A stretch of DNA of 64,000 bases from Saprospiraceae bacterium (GCA_028285545.1 JANQPA010000112.1:184720-248719); one strand, 5' to 3'; shown: positions 19,210 to 27,717, counted from the stretch's first letter. Notes: generated by a model from the letters alone, not told the origin. A program made the numbers and translations.

Positions 19210-20604
19210 ATGAATGTAAGGGTTAAGTTCTTTGGAGGTGCCCGCTCCGTTACCGGATCAAAATATTTACTCGAAATTGATGACTTCAATGTGCTGATTG
19301 ATTGCGGCCTTTTTCAAGGTTTACGAGAGCTGCGCCGCCGAAATTGGGATCCTTTTCCCATCCCTCCCGAAGAGATAGATGCCGTCATTTTGACCCACGC
19401 ACACATTGATCATAGTGGTTATTTGCCAAGATTGGTTGGAGAAGGTTTTTCAGGCCCAATTTATTGTACCTACCCTACCTTTGATCTGGTCAAAATCCTG
19501 TTGCTAGATTCCGCTAAATTACAAGAGGAAGAGGCTAATTTTGCCCGAAAGAAAGGTTATTCCAAACACGAAAACCCAAGACCATTGTATGGGACCAGGG
19601 AAGCAGAAGCCGTATTTCCCCTCATCAAAACCTTTGGCTATAAAGAGAAAATAAAAATAAATGAAAGTATCTCCATCAAATTTCAGGATGCTGGACATAT
19701 TTTAGGTTCAGCAATCGTTGAAATGGATTTGAGAGGAGATACCCAAAAGAAAAAGATTGTCTTTTCCGGTGACTTAGGTGGCTATAACCAGCCAGTCAAT
19801 TATGATCCTACTCCCATCAAGGATGCTGACGTTCTTTTCATTGAATCTACTTATGGTGACCGTGAAGAAATGGAAGATGATGTAGCAGAAGAAATCCAGA
19901 AGGTTATTAACGAAGCAGTCGAGGCTGGAGGTCATATTATTATTCCGGCTTTTGCAGTAGGTCGGACTCAAATTGTCATCTATTACGTCCAGGAATTAAT
20001 GAAAAGTGGCCGAATCCCGGAAATGCCCATTTATATTGATAGTCCGATGGCCATAAGTGTAACAGATCTATATCGCAGAAACCCAACCTGTCATAAACTC
20101 CGAAACGGAAGAGATGAATCCATCTTTGATTTTAAACACATCAAATACCGCAGGGAGCGAAAAACTTCTAAACTTCTGAATGAATTAAAAAAATCCGCCA
20201 TTATCATTTCTGCCAGTGGTATGGCTACAGGAGGGCGGGTTTTACATCATTTATTTCATCATTTGCCTAATGAAAAAAATACGGTTCTATTTGTTGGCTT
20301 TCAGGCAGTAGGTACTCGGGGGCGAAGACTTTTAGAAGGTGAAAAAAGCGTCAAAATTTTTGGTCAGGAAGTACCCGTAAATTGTAAGATTAAGCGCATC
20401 TATGGACTTTCAGCCCATGCGGATAAAAGTGAACTATTTGAGTGGCTGAGCAATTTTGAAGACTCTCCAAAGTTTACTTTCATCGTCCATGGAGAGCCAG
20501 AAAGTGCAGAAGCTTTTGCCGAATCCATTCATGAGAAATTGGATTGGTATAATGTGAAGGTGCCAGATTATTTGGACAGCGAGACTTTGTTTTGGCATAT
20601 TTGA
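19210..20604 (+). CDS. Beta-CASP metallo-beta-lactamase RNA-processing hydrolase
   Basis: The protein has 464 residues from the ATG at 19210 (MNVRVKFFGGARSVTGSKYLLEI). The frame continues back to 19144 with an unrelated hydrophobic leader that I reject. The zinc ligands are in HAHIDHSGYLPRL, in DAGHILGS and in FSGDLGG. The beta-CASP part follows with IIPAFAVGRTQIVIYYVQEL, SASGMATGGRVLHHL, and the late histidine in LSAHADKSEL and VHGEPESAEAF. It belongs to the CPSF73/Ysh1-like bacterial ribonucleases that cut or trim RNA in the cytoplasm. Confidence 0.9.
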   Translation: MNVRVKFFGGARSVTGSKYLLEIDDFNVLIDCGLFQGLRELRRRNWDPFPIPPEEIDAVILTHAHIDHSGYLPRLVGEGFSGPIYCTYPTFDLVKILLLDSAKLQEEEANFARKKGYSKHENPRPLYGTREAEAVFPLIKTFGYKEKIKINESISIKFQDAGHILGSAIVEMDLRGDTQKKKIVFSGDLGGYNQPVNYDPTPIKDADVLFIESTYGDREEMEDDVAEEIQKVINEAVEAGGHIIIPAFAVGRTQIVIYYVQELMKSGRIPEMPIYIDSPMAISVTDLYRRNPTCHKLRNGRDESIFDFKHIKYRRERKTSKLLNELKKSAIIISASGMATGGRVLHHLFHHLPNEKNTVLFVGFQAVGTRGRRLLEGEKSVKIFGQEVPVNCKIKRIYGLSAHADKSELFEWLSNFEDSPKFTFIVHGEPESAEAFAESIHEKLDWYNVKVPDYLDSETLFWHI

Positions 20605-20645
20605 GTTCAGCGTTTTGAGTTCAGCGTTCAGTGTTTTGAGTCAAG
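20604..20645. repeat. Left inverted repeat of the S23-like element
   Basis: This stretch repeats the words GTTCAGCG and GTTTTGAG in varied order. It is largely reverse-complementary to 21098-21139. CGTTTTGAGTTCAGCGTTCAG finds its complement there with one mismatch. The two arms enclose the four-helix-bundle gene. Confidence 0.7.
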
Positions 20646-20750
20646 ATACTGCTATTTTAGAGCCTAATACATTTATATTATAAGGTTTGGAAATGAAGGA
20701 CTGAATTTTTTGAAAATTAAAATTTTCAGGTTAGTTTTCTAGAAAAAAGA

Positions 20751-21101
20751 ATGTCAAATTATAAATAATTAAGGGTTTGGCAATTGGCTATTGACTTGGT
20801 GACAGATATTTATATTCTTACAAAAGAATTCCCGAATGAAGAAAAATTTGGTTTGACTTCTCAAATGAGGCGATCCTCCCTTTCCATTCCATCAAATATA
20901 GCTGAAGGATCAGGTAGAAATTCCAAAGGATTTTTCTCGAATTTTTTAAATTATGCGAAAGGCTCAACCTGTGAATTAGAAACTCAAATCTTAATTGCTC
21001 AGAAACTGGGGGACCTATCAGATAAAAAAGCCAAAATGTTAACTCATAATACCGACATAATCCAAAGAATGCTTCATCGCCTCATTATTTCCTTAAACTG
21101 A
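20751..21101 (+). pseudogene. Four-helix-bundle (23S rRNA intervening-sequence protein) gene with early stop
   Basis: Reading from the ATG at 20751 gives MSNYK, then a TAA at 20766-20768, then LRVWQLAIDLVTDIYILTKEFP in the same frame through to 21101. The family normally starts [YF]-K-[DE]-L-x-V-W-Q, so the TAA stands where Asp or Glu is expected. A single G-to-T change in GAA would create it. A TTG at 20784 could restart translation and give 105 residues lacking helix 1's start. The core SQMRRSSLSIPSNIAEGSGRNS is the diagnostic S23/IVP signature. It could be a pseudogene or a weakly expressed truncated protein. Confidence 0.75.
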
Positions 21102-21139
21102 ACCCTGAACTCAAAACGCTGAACGCTGAACCCAAAACC
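21098..21139. repeat. Right inverted repeat of the S23-like element
   Basis: CTGAAC and CTCAAAACG words mirror the left arm at 20604-20645. The arm begins at the stop of the four-helix-bundle frame. An RNA across this locus could fold into a long stem with the gene in the loop. Confidence 0.7.
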
Positions 21140-21230
21140 CATAACTAAAAAGAAATACTTTCAAATAAAAGATTCCCCAAAAAGAGGCAGTTATTTTAAT
21201 GAAAAAACTGCACGGCAATAAAAAAAGTTA

Positions 21231-21238
21231 TATATTTG
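21231..21238 (+). promoter_or_regulatory. Candidate -7 promoter box for tRNA-Cys
   Basis: TATATTTG fits TAnnTTTG and lies 25 bp upstream of the mature tRNA 5' end. No clear TTG is seen about 19 bp further upstream. Confidence 0.5.
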
Positions 21239-21263
21239 CGACTCGCAAAGCGGCGGTTACCAC

Positions 21264-21334
21264 GGTCGGGTGGCCGAGCGGTTAGGCAGAGGTCTGCAAA
21301 ACCTTGTACGGCGGTTCGAATCCGCTCCCGACCT
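21264..21334 (+). tRNA. tRNA-Cys (anticodon GCA)
   Basis: The acceptor arms GGTCGGG and CCCGACC pair fully, with discriminator T, as expected for tRNA-Cys. The D arm is GCCGAGCGGTTAGGC, the anticodon arm is GAGGT-CTGCAAA-ACCTT with anticodon GCA, the variable loop is short, and the T arm is GGCGG-TTCGAAT-CCGCT. The CCA end is not encoded. The 3' end is the integration site of the downstream element, and the integrated copy keeps the tRNA intact. Confidence 0.95.
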
Positions 21335-21338
21335 CAAA
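21321..21338. repeat. attL: 18-bp direct repeat in the tRNA-Cys 3' end
   Basis: TCCGCTCCCGACCTCAAA is identical to 33507-33524. It covers the 3' half of the T arm, the acceptor strand and four bases downstream of the tRNA. The flanking bases differ on both sides of the two copies, so 18 bp is the exact crossover identity block. Confidence 0.93.
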
Positions 21339-21387
21339 GGCTAATTGTATATCGTTGATTTACAGCCAATTGTGAGACTTTGTTTCT

Positions 21388-21410
21388 AAAGTGTGTGGTC
21401 AAGTGTGCGG
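21388..21410. promoter_or_regulatory. Candidate integrase arm-type site, left end
   Basis: Two tandem copies of GTGTG[TC]GGTCAA-like sequence (AAAGTGTGTGGTC and AAGTGTGCGGT) lie 50-72 bp inside attL. A near-identical tandem pair in the same orientation lies 117-141 bp inside attR. Paired short repeats near both ends fit integrase arm binding. Confidence 0.55.
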
Positions 21411-21575
21411 TATTTTTTCAATAACAATAAAAATACGTGCATTTTAAAGGCACTTTTTTTCGTAACTTGTCTTCCAATAAGATATACTTTTACCGGAGGC
21501 TGTGTTAATTCACGGTTTCCGGTTTTTTTATTGTCATCATTTAAGCCTGATGATTTAAACCCCAAATGTTAAATT

Positions 21576-22328
21576 ATGGCTCAAAGAAGAAAACCCACTA
21601 AGGCTAAAAGTAAATCAACCAGGAGTAAAAGCACCGCAAAACGCAAAACTTCAACCCGATCACGAAAAAGGAAAACGGCTAGTAGAAAAAAAGCTACTCC
21701 AAAAATTCCTTTGTTTATATCCGCTCTATTACTCTCCTTGCTTGTCAGTTTTTTATTATTGAGTCTCAAAACTTCTATCCTATTAGGGATTGTCAACTAT
21801 TACTGCGTTAAGCCCGAACCTAGAGACCAGGGTATAGAAGTATTATACAACTCAGTTAATGAATATTATAGAGCTGCACGTAATGAAAATCTTAAGCCTA
21901 AGTTTTGGGGCTTCCTTACAGATAGAGTTTATTGGTACAAGCCCCCTATAAAAGACAAACATCAAATTGGGTTCCGTGGAATTGAATATGATTGCTTTTG
22001 TTTTACCGATTACCCAAGATATGATGAAAGCAATACTATATCACATGATTATCAAATTTCTTTTAATGGATTTTATAAATACGAAAATCCTAAAGAAGCA
22101 CTAATTATGATGGAAAGCGGCTCCGCATCGGTAGAAGGTGCTAGGGTTTCAATGCTTAAGCCATTTGAAAGTTATGAAGGAAAGAAGTTAGGATTTATTA
22201 ATTTCTTATTCAGATATTTTTATCCCTCAACATGTGTGATACTATTTTTAGTATTTGTATTTGCAGATAGAATTCCTCGTGCGACAATGGAGCGGCTCCT
22301 AGAATACATACTAAAGAAAATAATTTAG
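21576..22328 (+). CDS. Basic-tailed two-segment membrane protein, unknown
   Basis: A 250-residue protein. The first 43 residues are extremely rich in Lys, Arg, Ser and Thr, like a disordered nucleic-acid- or phospholipid-binding tail. A membrane segment follows (IPLFISALLLSLLVSFLLLSL), then a mainly polar domain with several Tyr and Cys, then a second membrane segment near the C-terminus (STCVILFLVFVFADRIP). I do not recognise a family. It is the first gene after attL and, with the small membrane gene opposite, occupies the cargo position of the element. Confidence 0.65.
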   Translation: MAQRRKPTKAKSKSTRSKSTAKRKTSTRSRKRKTASRKKATPKIPLFISALLLSLLVSFLLLSLKTSILLGIVNYYCVKPEPRDQGIEVLYNSVNEYYRAARNENLKPKFWGFLTDRVYWYKPPIKDKHQIGFRGIEYDCFCFTDYPRYDESNTISHDYQISFNGFYKYENPKEALIMMESGSASVEGARVSMLKPFESYEGKKLGFINFLFRYFYPSTCVILFLVFVFADRIPRATMERLLEYILKKII

Positions 22329-22353
22329 GGCGCAAGCTCTTCACTTGCGCCCT
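22327..22353. terminator. Bidirectional terminator inside the element
   Basis: Perfect 10-bp arms AGGGCGCAAG and CTTGCGCCCT with a 7-nt loop lie between convergent genes and overlap the plus-strand stop codon. A strong T-run is lacking, so the strength is uncertain. Confidence 0.6.
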
Positions 22354-22358
22354 ATCCC

Positions 22359-22709
22359 CTATTGATTAGCCCAATAGACTTTTTCCATTTTCTTTTTAGT
22401 GGCCTCAATTCCGGCTACCTCCTTTAGCTTAGATTCAATTCGTTTGGCAGCATCATAATAGTAATCCATTTCTACACGGTTGCCCTGGGTATCCAGTTCG
22501 ATTATTTTATTGGCACAGTAGAAGTATGCGAAACTCAATTCTATTTGCCTGTCTCGCTGCTGCTGCTTGAAGTTTAATTTTGGGCCTATGAGTATAGAGA
22601 TTATAAAGACCACAATCAAAAAATAGACAATCCTCTCGGTAGTCCATTTCCTGTTTTTCCAACTTCTATTTGATTTTCTCGATCTGGTTTTATTGTTTGA
22701 TTTTTTCAT
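22359..22709 (-). CDS. Small membrane protein with basic N-terminus, unknown
   Basis: A 116-residue protein with a Lys/Arg/Asn-rich first 26 residues, one membrane segment (IVYFLIVVFIISILIGP) and a helical charged C-terminal domain (VEMDYYYDAAKRIESKLKEVAGIEATKKKMEKVYW). The layout echoes the convergent 250-residue neighbour: basic tail, then membrane anchor. No family is recognised. It lies downstream of a dense inverted-repeat region that may contain its promoter. Confidence 0.6.
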   Translation of the reverse strand: MKKSNNKTRSRKSNRSWKNRKWTTERIVYFLIVVFIISILIGPKLNFKQQQRDRQIELSFAYFYCANKIIELDTQGNRVEMDYYYDAAKRIESKLKEVAGIEATKKKMEKVYWANQ

Positions 22710-22983
22710 TTGAATTCTATTTTTAAATTTTTCAAAAACGTGACTACTTGATTACTTGATGGATTGAAATGGGTGAAATTATCTGATAATCAAGCATTTA
22801 AACTAAGTAGACATTTAAACACCAAGTAATCAATTAATTGAAAAGAAGACATTACACTAAGTAGTTAAGTAATGACTAAGTAATCATGAAAATTGCTGAT
22901 TACTTAGTATAACTAATTGATTACCTAATGTTTACAATAAATCAATCCATCAAGTAATCATAAATAGCTGAAACATTTAATTT
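22710..22983. other. Dense inverted-repeat region, candidate replication origin
   Basis: This gene-free 274-bp stretch has many copies of AAGTAATCA and its complement TGATTACTT. The outer arms TGATTACTTGATGGATTGA (22749-22767) and its exact 19-base complement (22942-22960) enclose a second perfect pair, ACTAAGTAATCA (22875-22886) and TGATTACTTAGT (22897-22908). It is next to the primase-helicase gene. Iteron-like repetition and strong secondary structure fit an origin or a packaging or transfer site. This is inference from structure alone. Confidence 0.6.
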
Positions 22984-25215
22984 TTACTCTTCTGGATTCA
23001 ACCGTTTTATCCAATATCCTTTCTTTTGGTATCCAAGTTCAGTAAAGTGTTTCTGCACCTTCTCAAAGCCAAGCAGACGCATTGCCTTTCCTATTGTCCT
23101 GGTGTGTAGGGTGGTCTTTACTTCCCCTTCTATGGTCTTCATTATATCGGTAGCGGTCACAAACTCGGTGCCCTCTTCCCCTTCCTTACCAGGGGCGAAA
23201 TTTTCTTGTATTAGTTCCTGCTCTACGGATATGATTTGAAAGCCCTGGTTATTCTTCTCTGACTTCTGAATCTCTTTTTTGGAAAGCTCATATTCAAATC
23301 CTGAATTCAAAAGCGCATAGGCTTGACTATACACTAAATCCATATTGATGACCGTGTAACCTTTCGGGCCTCCGTTGTCGTGCTTGACTCCATTCTTTTT
23401 GATCTCCATTATCAACCACCTGACATTACCCGTAGAATCGGTTAAAAATTCGTCGTCATTGGTGGAGCCAAAAAAAGAAGCTCTGCGAGGAATTCGGACA
23501 GGGTTCTTTCCATAGGGCATACGCTCTTTTACATGGTCAATGGTTATCATGGATTTTACTTTGTTGACTTCCTTAGCTGGTATCTTTGAAAGTTCATCCA
23601 GGTTGATGATAAAGTTTTGACAAAGAGCTATGTTTCCATCCTTATTATGAAAGTTGATTTGCTCCGTGATGTAGTTCTTTAGCCTGGGAGGACAGAGGAA
23701 GCGCACAAAGGTTGTCTTACCATCGTTTTGCCCACCTTTTAATACTAAGCATTGCTTATTGAATGGGATGACCTTAAGGGCACAGGCCACCGTTCTAACC
23801 AACATCTTTTTGAATTGGAGGTTAAACCAGAATTGGTCATATGCTTCGATATAGTTGGCAAGCTCTGTTATATAATCGGGGTCGCCTTCTTTCCATCCTG
23901 GTAAGCTTTCAAAGTATTCAACAAAGGGGTCATACTCTTCAACATAGCTCGATCTTACCAAAGCCATAAGGGGAGTTTCCACAGCAGTAAAACCCTTTTC
24001 CAGTAATTCACACATCAAATCAAAGACATTCAATTCTTTAAAGGTGTTCCTACCTTTTGGGCTTACCTCGATTTCGTTGGCAATGACATTTAATCTAAGA
24101 TCATAACGAGTATCAATGTAATCTCTGATCTTGACAAACTTAGGTTTATTCTGATAGTCTCCACTCTCAATTTTTGCAGGGCGTGAACTCTTAGCGTCGG
24201 GGTGATCTGTGGCACCTTCTACCATTTTCTTATACTTCCTAATCTGCCTATCTGTGAATTCCTGGCCCTTGCTTTGGTAGGCACTAACTACTGATTTCTT
24301 AATCTCGGATTCCCCAAAATCTTTTTCCTGGTATTGGAGACATTCGACCAGGGCACGGGCTTGGCTAATTCCATGACGGGCAAATTCAGCAGCCAGGGCA
24401 AAAACAAAGTTGTTTCGTCCGGTTGGGATATTTTGCCGTTTTACCTTATTTAGGCACAATTCTATCTTTTTTTCTTCTGAAATCTGCTGACCACCCCGCC
24501 CATGGGCGACCCCCTCACCTTCCTGATGGGCATTTTTTAGGTAAAATACTTGGCTCTCTTCATTCAAATAGATGCAATCATCTGGCACGGCTGTATAAAA
24601 CCAAAGGCGTGCTAAGTTGTTGGTGCCCGTGTCGATTAGCTCGGAGTCCTTCAACTTGCTATTAATTTCGTCGGGCTTTAGCCCTGCCTTTTTGTATTCA
24701 TCCCGTAGGGCTTTATCTGTGGGGATGTCTAAAAACTTGCTGAAATATTTACAAATGGCTTGATAATATCGTTTATGATTGTCCGGTGTGCTATCACACC
24801 AAACCAGAAAGCGAAAGCCTTTTCCGCTTGGTGACATATACGCACCATATATATAAGGACTCTTAGAAATTTGTTTGATCCGTTGAGCCACTACCGCCAC
24901 ATAATCACAATGGTCTACGTCAAAAGCTAAAAGGGGTACATACTCTTGACAGTCGTTATTTTTCCGGCTGCCATATTTTCCAATAATAAAAGCCGGACAT
25001 TCCTTTTCTTTGGCTTCCTTGTATTTATTCGGGTCGGATTCAGCCAGGGCAAAAAGCCTTTGCCCGATCTCCTTAAGGGTCGGGTCTTCTTCTTTGATTC
25101 GCTTTAATACTTCACCTATGGTTGAATAGGTTGGTTTATCATTTCCATAGCAGCCAGTAAAGAGGCTAACAGGTGCTTCACTTCTTTGATCGAATATATA
25201 AGTCTTGCTTATCAT
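22984..25215 (-). CDS. VapE/VirE-family primase-helicase with BT4734-like N-terminal domain
   Basis: The protein has 743 residues. The N-terminal part (about 30-230; AFDVDHCD, MSPSGKGFRFLVWC, NLARLWFYTA) is a BT4734/primase-polymerase-like domain. A PriCT-like helical segment follows (about 250-330). The C-terminal half is the VapE-type SF3-like ATPase: Walker A GGQNDGKTTF, Walker B region NFIINLDELSK, and STNDDEFLTDSTGNVRW as a sensor/arginine-finger region. These proteins replicate satellites and integrative elements. It is the largest enzyme in the element and lies next to the inverted-repeat region. Confidence 0.85.
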   Translation of the reverse strand: MISKTYIFDQRSEAPVSLFTGCYGNDKPTYSTIGEVLKRIKEEDPTLKEIGQRLFALAESDPNKYKEAKEKECPAFIIGKYGSRKNNDCQEYVPLLAFDVDHCDYVAVVAQRIKQISKSPYIYGAYMSPSGKGFRFLVWCDSTPDNHKRYYQAICKYFSKFLDIPTDKALRDEYKKAGLKPDEINSKLKDSELIDTGTNNLARLWFYTAVPDDCIYLNEESQVFYLKNAHQEGEGVAHGRGGQQISEEKKIELCLNKVKRQNIPTGRNNFVFALAAEFARHGISQARALVECLQYQEKDFGESEIKKSVVSAYQSKGQEFTDRQIRKYKKMVEGATDHPDAKSSRPAKIESGDYQNKPKFVKIRDYIDTRYDLRLNVIANEIEVSPKGRNTFKELNVFDLMCELLEKGFTAVETPLMALVRSSYVEEYDPFVEYFESLPGWKEGDPDYITELANYIEAYDQFWFNLQFKKMLVRTVACALKVIPFNKQCLVLKGGQNDGKTTFVRFLCPPRLKNYITEQINFHNKDGNIALCQNFIINLDELSKIPAKEVNKVKSMITIDHVKERMPYGKNPVRIPRRASFFGSTNDDEFLTDSTGNVRWLIMEIKKNGVKHDNGGPKGYTVINMDLVYSQAYALLNSGFEYELSKKEIQKSEKNNQGFQIISVEQELIQENFAPGKEGEEGTEFVTATDIMKTIEGEVKTTLHTRTIGKAMRLLGFEKVQKHFTELGYQKKGYWIKRLNPEE

Positions 25216-25256
25216 GTGGTAAGCTTTTTTGATTTGAATTAATAAAGGATTGGATA

Positions 25257-26939
25257 CTACTTCCTGCGCTTAGTCTTGTGGTAGGCTTTTGCGTTGAATG
25301 CTCGCCCCCCGTGCTTTTGCGCATGATAAGCCTCTTTACAATCAGTGCAGCAATATTTCTGCCATGCTACCTTTGGAGAATAGGAACTACCACAGTTCAA
25401 ACAATCTTTAGGTTGCAGCTTTGACCCTGTGCTTGCGTTATTAACGGTTGCGTTATTAACGGATGCTTTAGAGGGATTAAATCCTATCGGCCTCCGGTGA
25501 TGGTGTCCGAATGGATTAGGAGCATTATTATAAAGGTGATCTATACAACCTTTTCTTAAATCTGCTATGGTTGTTTCATTGGCATCCGGCCCCAAATACA
25601 TACTTATTACCTGATCGGCTTTTAGTTGCATTTCTTTGGCCTGATCGGTAAGCCCTGCCTTTTCCAGGTGCTTGGCTGCTGCTAAATATTCCAATGCCTT
25701 TTCGGGTTCTTCGCCTTGCTGGATGGCTGGCAGATTGCCCCCTAAAGCTGGACGAGCTTGAATGTAAATTGATCGTAACTTGTCAGGTATTTGTTGGTAA
25801 TTCAAATCATAGACGGGTTGTTCCAGGTCTTTGATATTGTATAGCTCATTTGGTGAAATGGGAATAGGTGGGGGCGGTGTACTTTCCTCAAATTCTTTGA
25901 TCCAAGAACGCCAATATTGTTGGAAGCGATTGTTTAAAGCGTTCCTAGCTTCTGATAGGATACTACCAGAAAAATGATATTGAGTAGGTAACACCCTTTG
26001 TTCTAATCCTGATCCTTTATAATGGATTTCGTGAAGGATGACCGAAAGCAGAAATACAAATAAGCAAATGACGGTGAAGTAAGCCAGGCCACCACCATAA
26101 ACATTTACCTTTCTTTTGGTATCCGCTTTTGAATCCGTATTAAAAATAGATACTTCCTCCTTGGCTTGCTGGTACTCATTTGATGCCAAAGCAATGGCCT
26201 GTTTTTTGTCCTGGGTAAGTTGTGATAACTCACTAGCCTTTTCTTTTTCAAGCTGGGCGGTCTGTTCGTCTCGCTGTGCTTCCAGGTTTTTTATTTTGGC
26301 TCTAATCCTGCTTTTTGCACTTGTAAAACTTTCGCCCGTTCTTCTTTCCCTGGCTCGATAGTTAGCGTAATTAGTGCGCTCTATACTGATCTTAGAGGCG
26401 AAAGCTTTTTTAATGGCTATGACTTGCCCCTGGTAACGGCTGGCAATCTCGGAGCTATCCAGACGGTAAATACTCAAGGCTTGCGTTTGATTGAATTGAT
26501 AGATAGAATCTGCCTTAGTAGTGGTCTGCTGTTCTGGCTCCGGTGCAATGGCTTCTACCATGCTCTTACTACCCTTGAATGACAATAAGCCGGATGTTCC
26601 AAAAAGGGTAATAGTAGCCAATAATATAAATATGCTCATGCCCAAATCAAGACCGGAGAAGCGACCATATAAAACAGCCTGAACGCTATAAGGTGTAAAC
26701 TTCCTTAGACCGATTTCTAAGAAGGCAGTACCAACAATAGCCCCTGCTGCTGCACCAATGGCTGCATATTGAGGCCAAAAATCAGCCAGGCCGGAAAAGA
26801 CGAGGCTGTAAATAATACCGATTTCGGTAAAGGCTGAAACGATTTGTGCCAGGAATCCCAGGCGGTAAAGGGTAGGGATTAAGGTTGCATAGCGATTAAA
26901 AAAATCGCTATTGCTTGGAAGTGTCCAAAAAGTTTTCAT
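25257..26939 (-). CDS. Multi-pass membrane protein with coiled coil and C-terminal zinc finger
   Basis: The protein has 560 residues. The N-terminal 130 residues hold several hydrophobic segments (FLAQIVSAFTEIGIIYSLVFSG, AAIGAAAGAIVGTAFLEIGL, MSIFILLATITLFGTSG). A long charged coiled coil follows (about 150-265), then another membrane segment (GLAYFTVICLFVFLLSVIL). The soluble C-terminal part ends in a zinc-ribbon-like motif, CLNCGSSYSPKVAWQKYCCTDC. A very similar finger ends the element's replication initiator. I do not recognise the whole protein. It might tether element DNA or Rep to the membrane, but that is speculation. Confidence 0.7.
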   Translation of the reverse strand: MKTFWTLPSNSDFFNRYATLIPTLYRLGFLAQIVSAFTEIGIIYSLVFSGLADFWPQYAAIGAAAGAIVGTAFLEIGLRKFTPYSVQAVLYGRFSGLDLGMSIFILLATITLFGTSGLLSFKGSKSMVEAIAPEPEQQTTTKADSIYQFNQTQALSIYRLDSSEIASRYQGQVIAIKKAFASKISIERTNYANYRARERRTGESFTSAKSRIRAKIKNLEAQRDEQTAQLEKEKASELSQLTQDKKQAIALASNEYQQAKEEVSIFNTDSKADTKRKVNVYGGGLAYFTVICLFVFLLSVILHEIHYKGSGLEQRVLPTQYHFSGSILSEARNALNNRFQQYWRSWIKEFEESTPPPPIPISPNELYNIKDLEQPVYDLNYQQIPDKLRSIYIQARPALGGNLPAIQQGEEPEKALEYLAAAKHLEKAGLTDQAKEMQLKADQVISMYLGPDANETTIADLRKGCIDHLYNNAPNPFGHHHRRPIGFNPSKASVNNATVNNASTGSKLQPKDCLNCGSSYSPKVAWQKYCCTDCKEAYHAQKHGGRAFNAKAYHKTKRRK

Positions 26940-27019
26940 AATTTGAACCGTTATGTATTTGTTACGTAATACCCCTTTCGGTTCATCTTGCAGGACGGCC
27001 GTTAGGGGTTTTTTCTTAT

Positions 27020-27283
27020 CTACTTCTTACTTTCCTCTTTTCCGTCTCCCAGCAATTCGCAGGGATGAACGTCTAAGATTTCGGCAATTTTGAAAAGTCG
27101 TTCTAAGTTTGGTTGAAGCTTATTGAGGCAAATCTTATTCATTACAGGAGGACTTATTCCAATCTTTTTAGCCAACCATGTTTGGGTTGACCCTCTACCT
27201 TTAAGAATTTCACCGATTCTATTGTATTTAATAGCCATGAGCTTTTTAAGCTCCAAAATAGAAATTGACTTCGTGTTAACCAT
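27020..27283 (-). CDS. XRE-family transcriptional repressor
   Basis: An 87-residue protein with a helix-turn-helix: STQTWLAKKIGISPPVMNKICLNKLQPNLERLFKIAEILDVHPCELL. The alternative start MAIKYNRIGEILKGR at residue 16 matches the usual family length. It is divergent from the 85-residue gene, with two palindromic operator-like sites between them. This is the arrangement of a phage-type lysogeny switch, so it probably silences the element. Confidence 0.85.
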   Translation of the reverse strand: MVNTKSISILELKKLMAIKYNRIGEILKGRGSTQTWLAKKIGISPPVMNKICLNKLQPNLERLFKIAEILDVHPCELLGDGKEESKK

Positions 27284-27317
27284 ATCGAAAGAATTATTTA
27301 TGCTAAGATAACAAATT

Positions 27318-27353
27318 ATGTCATTTCATGAACTTTTTATGTCATGTGATGAC
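27318..27353. promoter_or_regulatory. Two operator-like palindromes in the divergent switch region
   Basis: GTCATGTGATGAC at 27341-27353 is a perfect palindrome around a 3-base centre. GTCATTTCATGAAC at 27320-27333 is an imperfect copy. Their starts are 21 bp apart, two helical turns, which fits cooperative binding by a dimeric XRE repressor. Confidence 0.65.
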
Positions 27354-27362
27354 TATTTTTCT

Positions 27363-27370
27363 TATATTTG
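27363..27370 (+). promoter_or_regulatory. Candidate -7 box for the 85-residue gene
   Basis: TATATTTG matches TAnnTTTG and lies 10 bp downstream of the second operator-like palindrome, so a bound repressor would cover the promoter. It is 90 bp before the ATG at 27460. Confidence 0.55.
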
Positions 27371-27459
27371 TAGTCCCCCCGATTAAGCAAAGTCTCTTTT
27401 GCTTGTTCCCCATCAACATTATTTAAACCTCAATTTTCAATTGAACAAATCATTTTCAC

Positions 27460-27717
27460 ATGAACGAAAATTTAAGATTACTGGAAAATGGAAAATTGCA
27501 GCTTGATAGCAGCTTATCTGTAGAGGACGCTTTAGACCTTCCAAAACATCTAACTAATGTTACATCTGATTATATCAGTGGGCAGCGTACGGAAAAAGGG
27601 AAAGATAGCTTTTGGTTTATTATCCGAATTTGTGAGCAATTCTATTTGGATGACTTCGAGATAAGCAAAGCAATTGAATCCATATTGGAAAAACGAAGAA
27701 AATGCAAAGCGATTTAA
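27460..27717 (+). CDS. Small switch-controlled protein, unknown
   Basis: An 85-residue acidic to neutral soluble protein (NGKLQLDSSLSVEDALDLPKHLTN, DSFWFIIRICEQFYLDDFEISKAIESIL). No family is recognised. It is the only plus-strand gene in the middle of the element. It lies across the operator region from the XRE repressor and has its own terminator. That placement fits an early gene released when repression is lifted, such as an antirepressor or an activator of excision. This is inference from position. Confidence 0.65.
   Translation: MNENLRLLENGKLQLDSSLSVEDALDLPKHLTNVTSDYISGQRTEKGKDSFWFIIRICEQFYLDDFEISKAIESILEKRRKCKAI

Noticed and set aside
26940..27019. Hairpin ACCCC...GGGGT between the repressor and the membrane-protein gene as a terminator
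   Set aside because: The T-run is on the plus strand, where no gene is transcribed toward it. On the minus strand it lacks a T-run.
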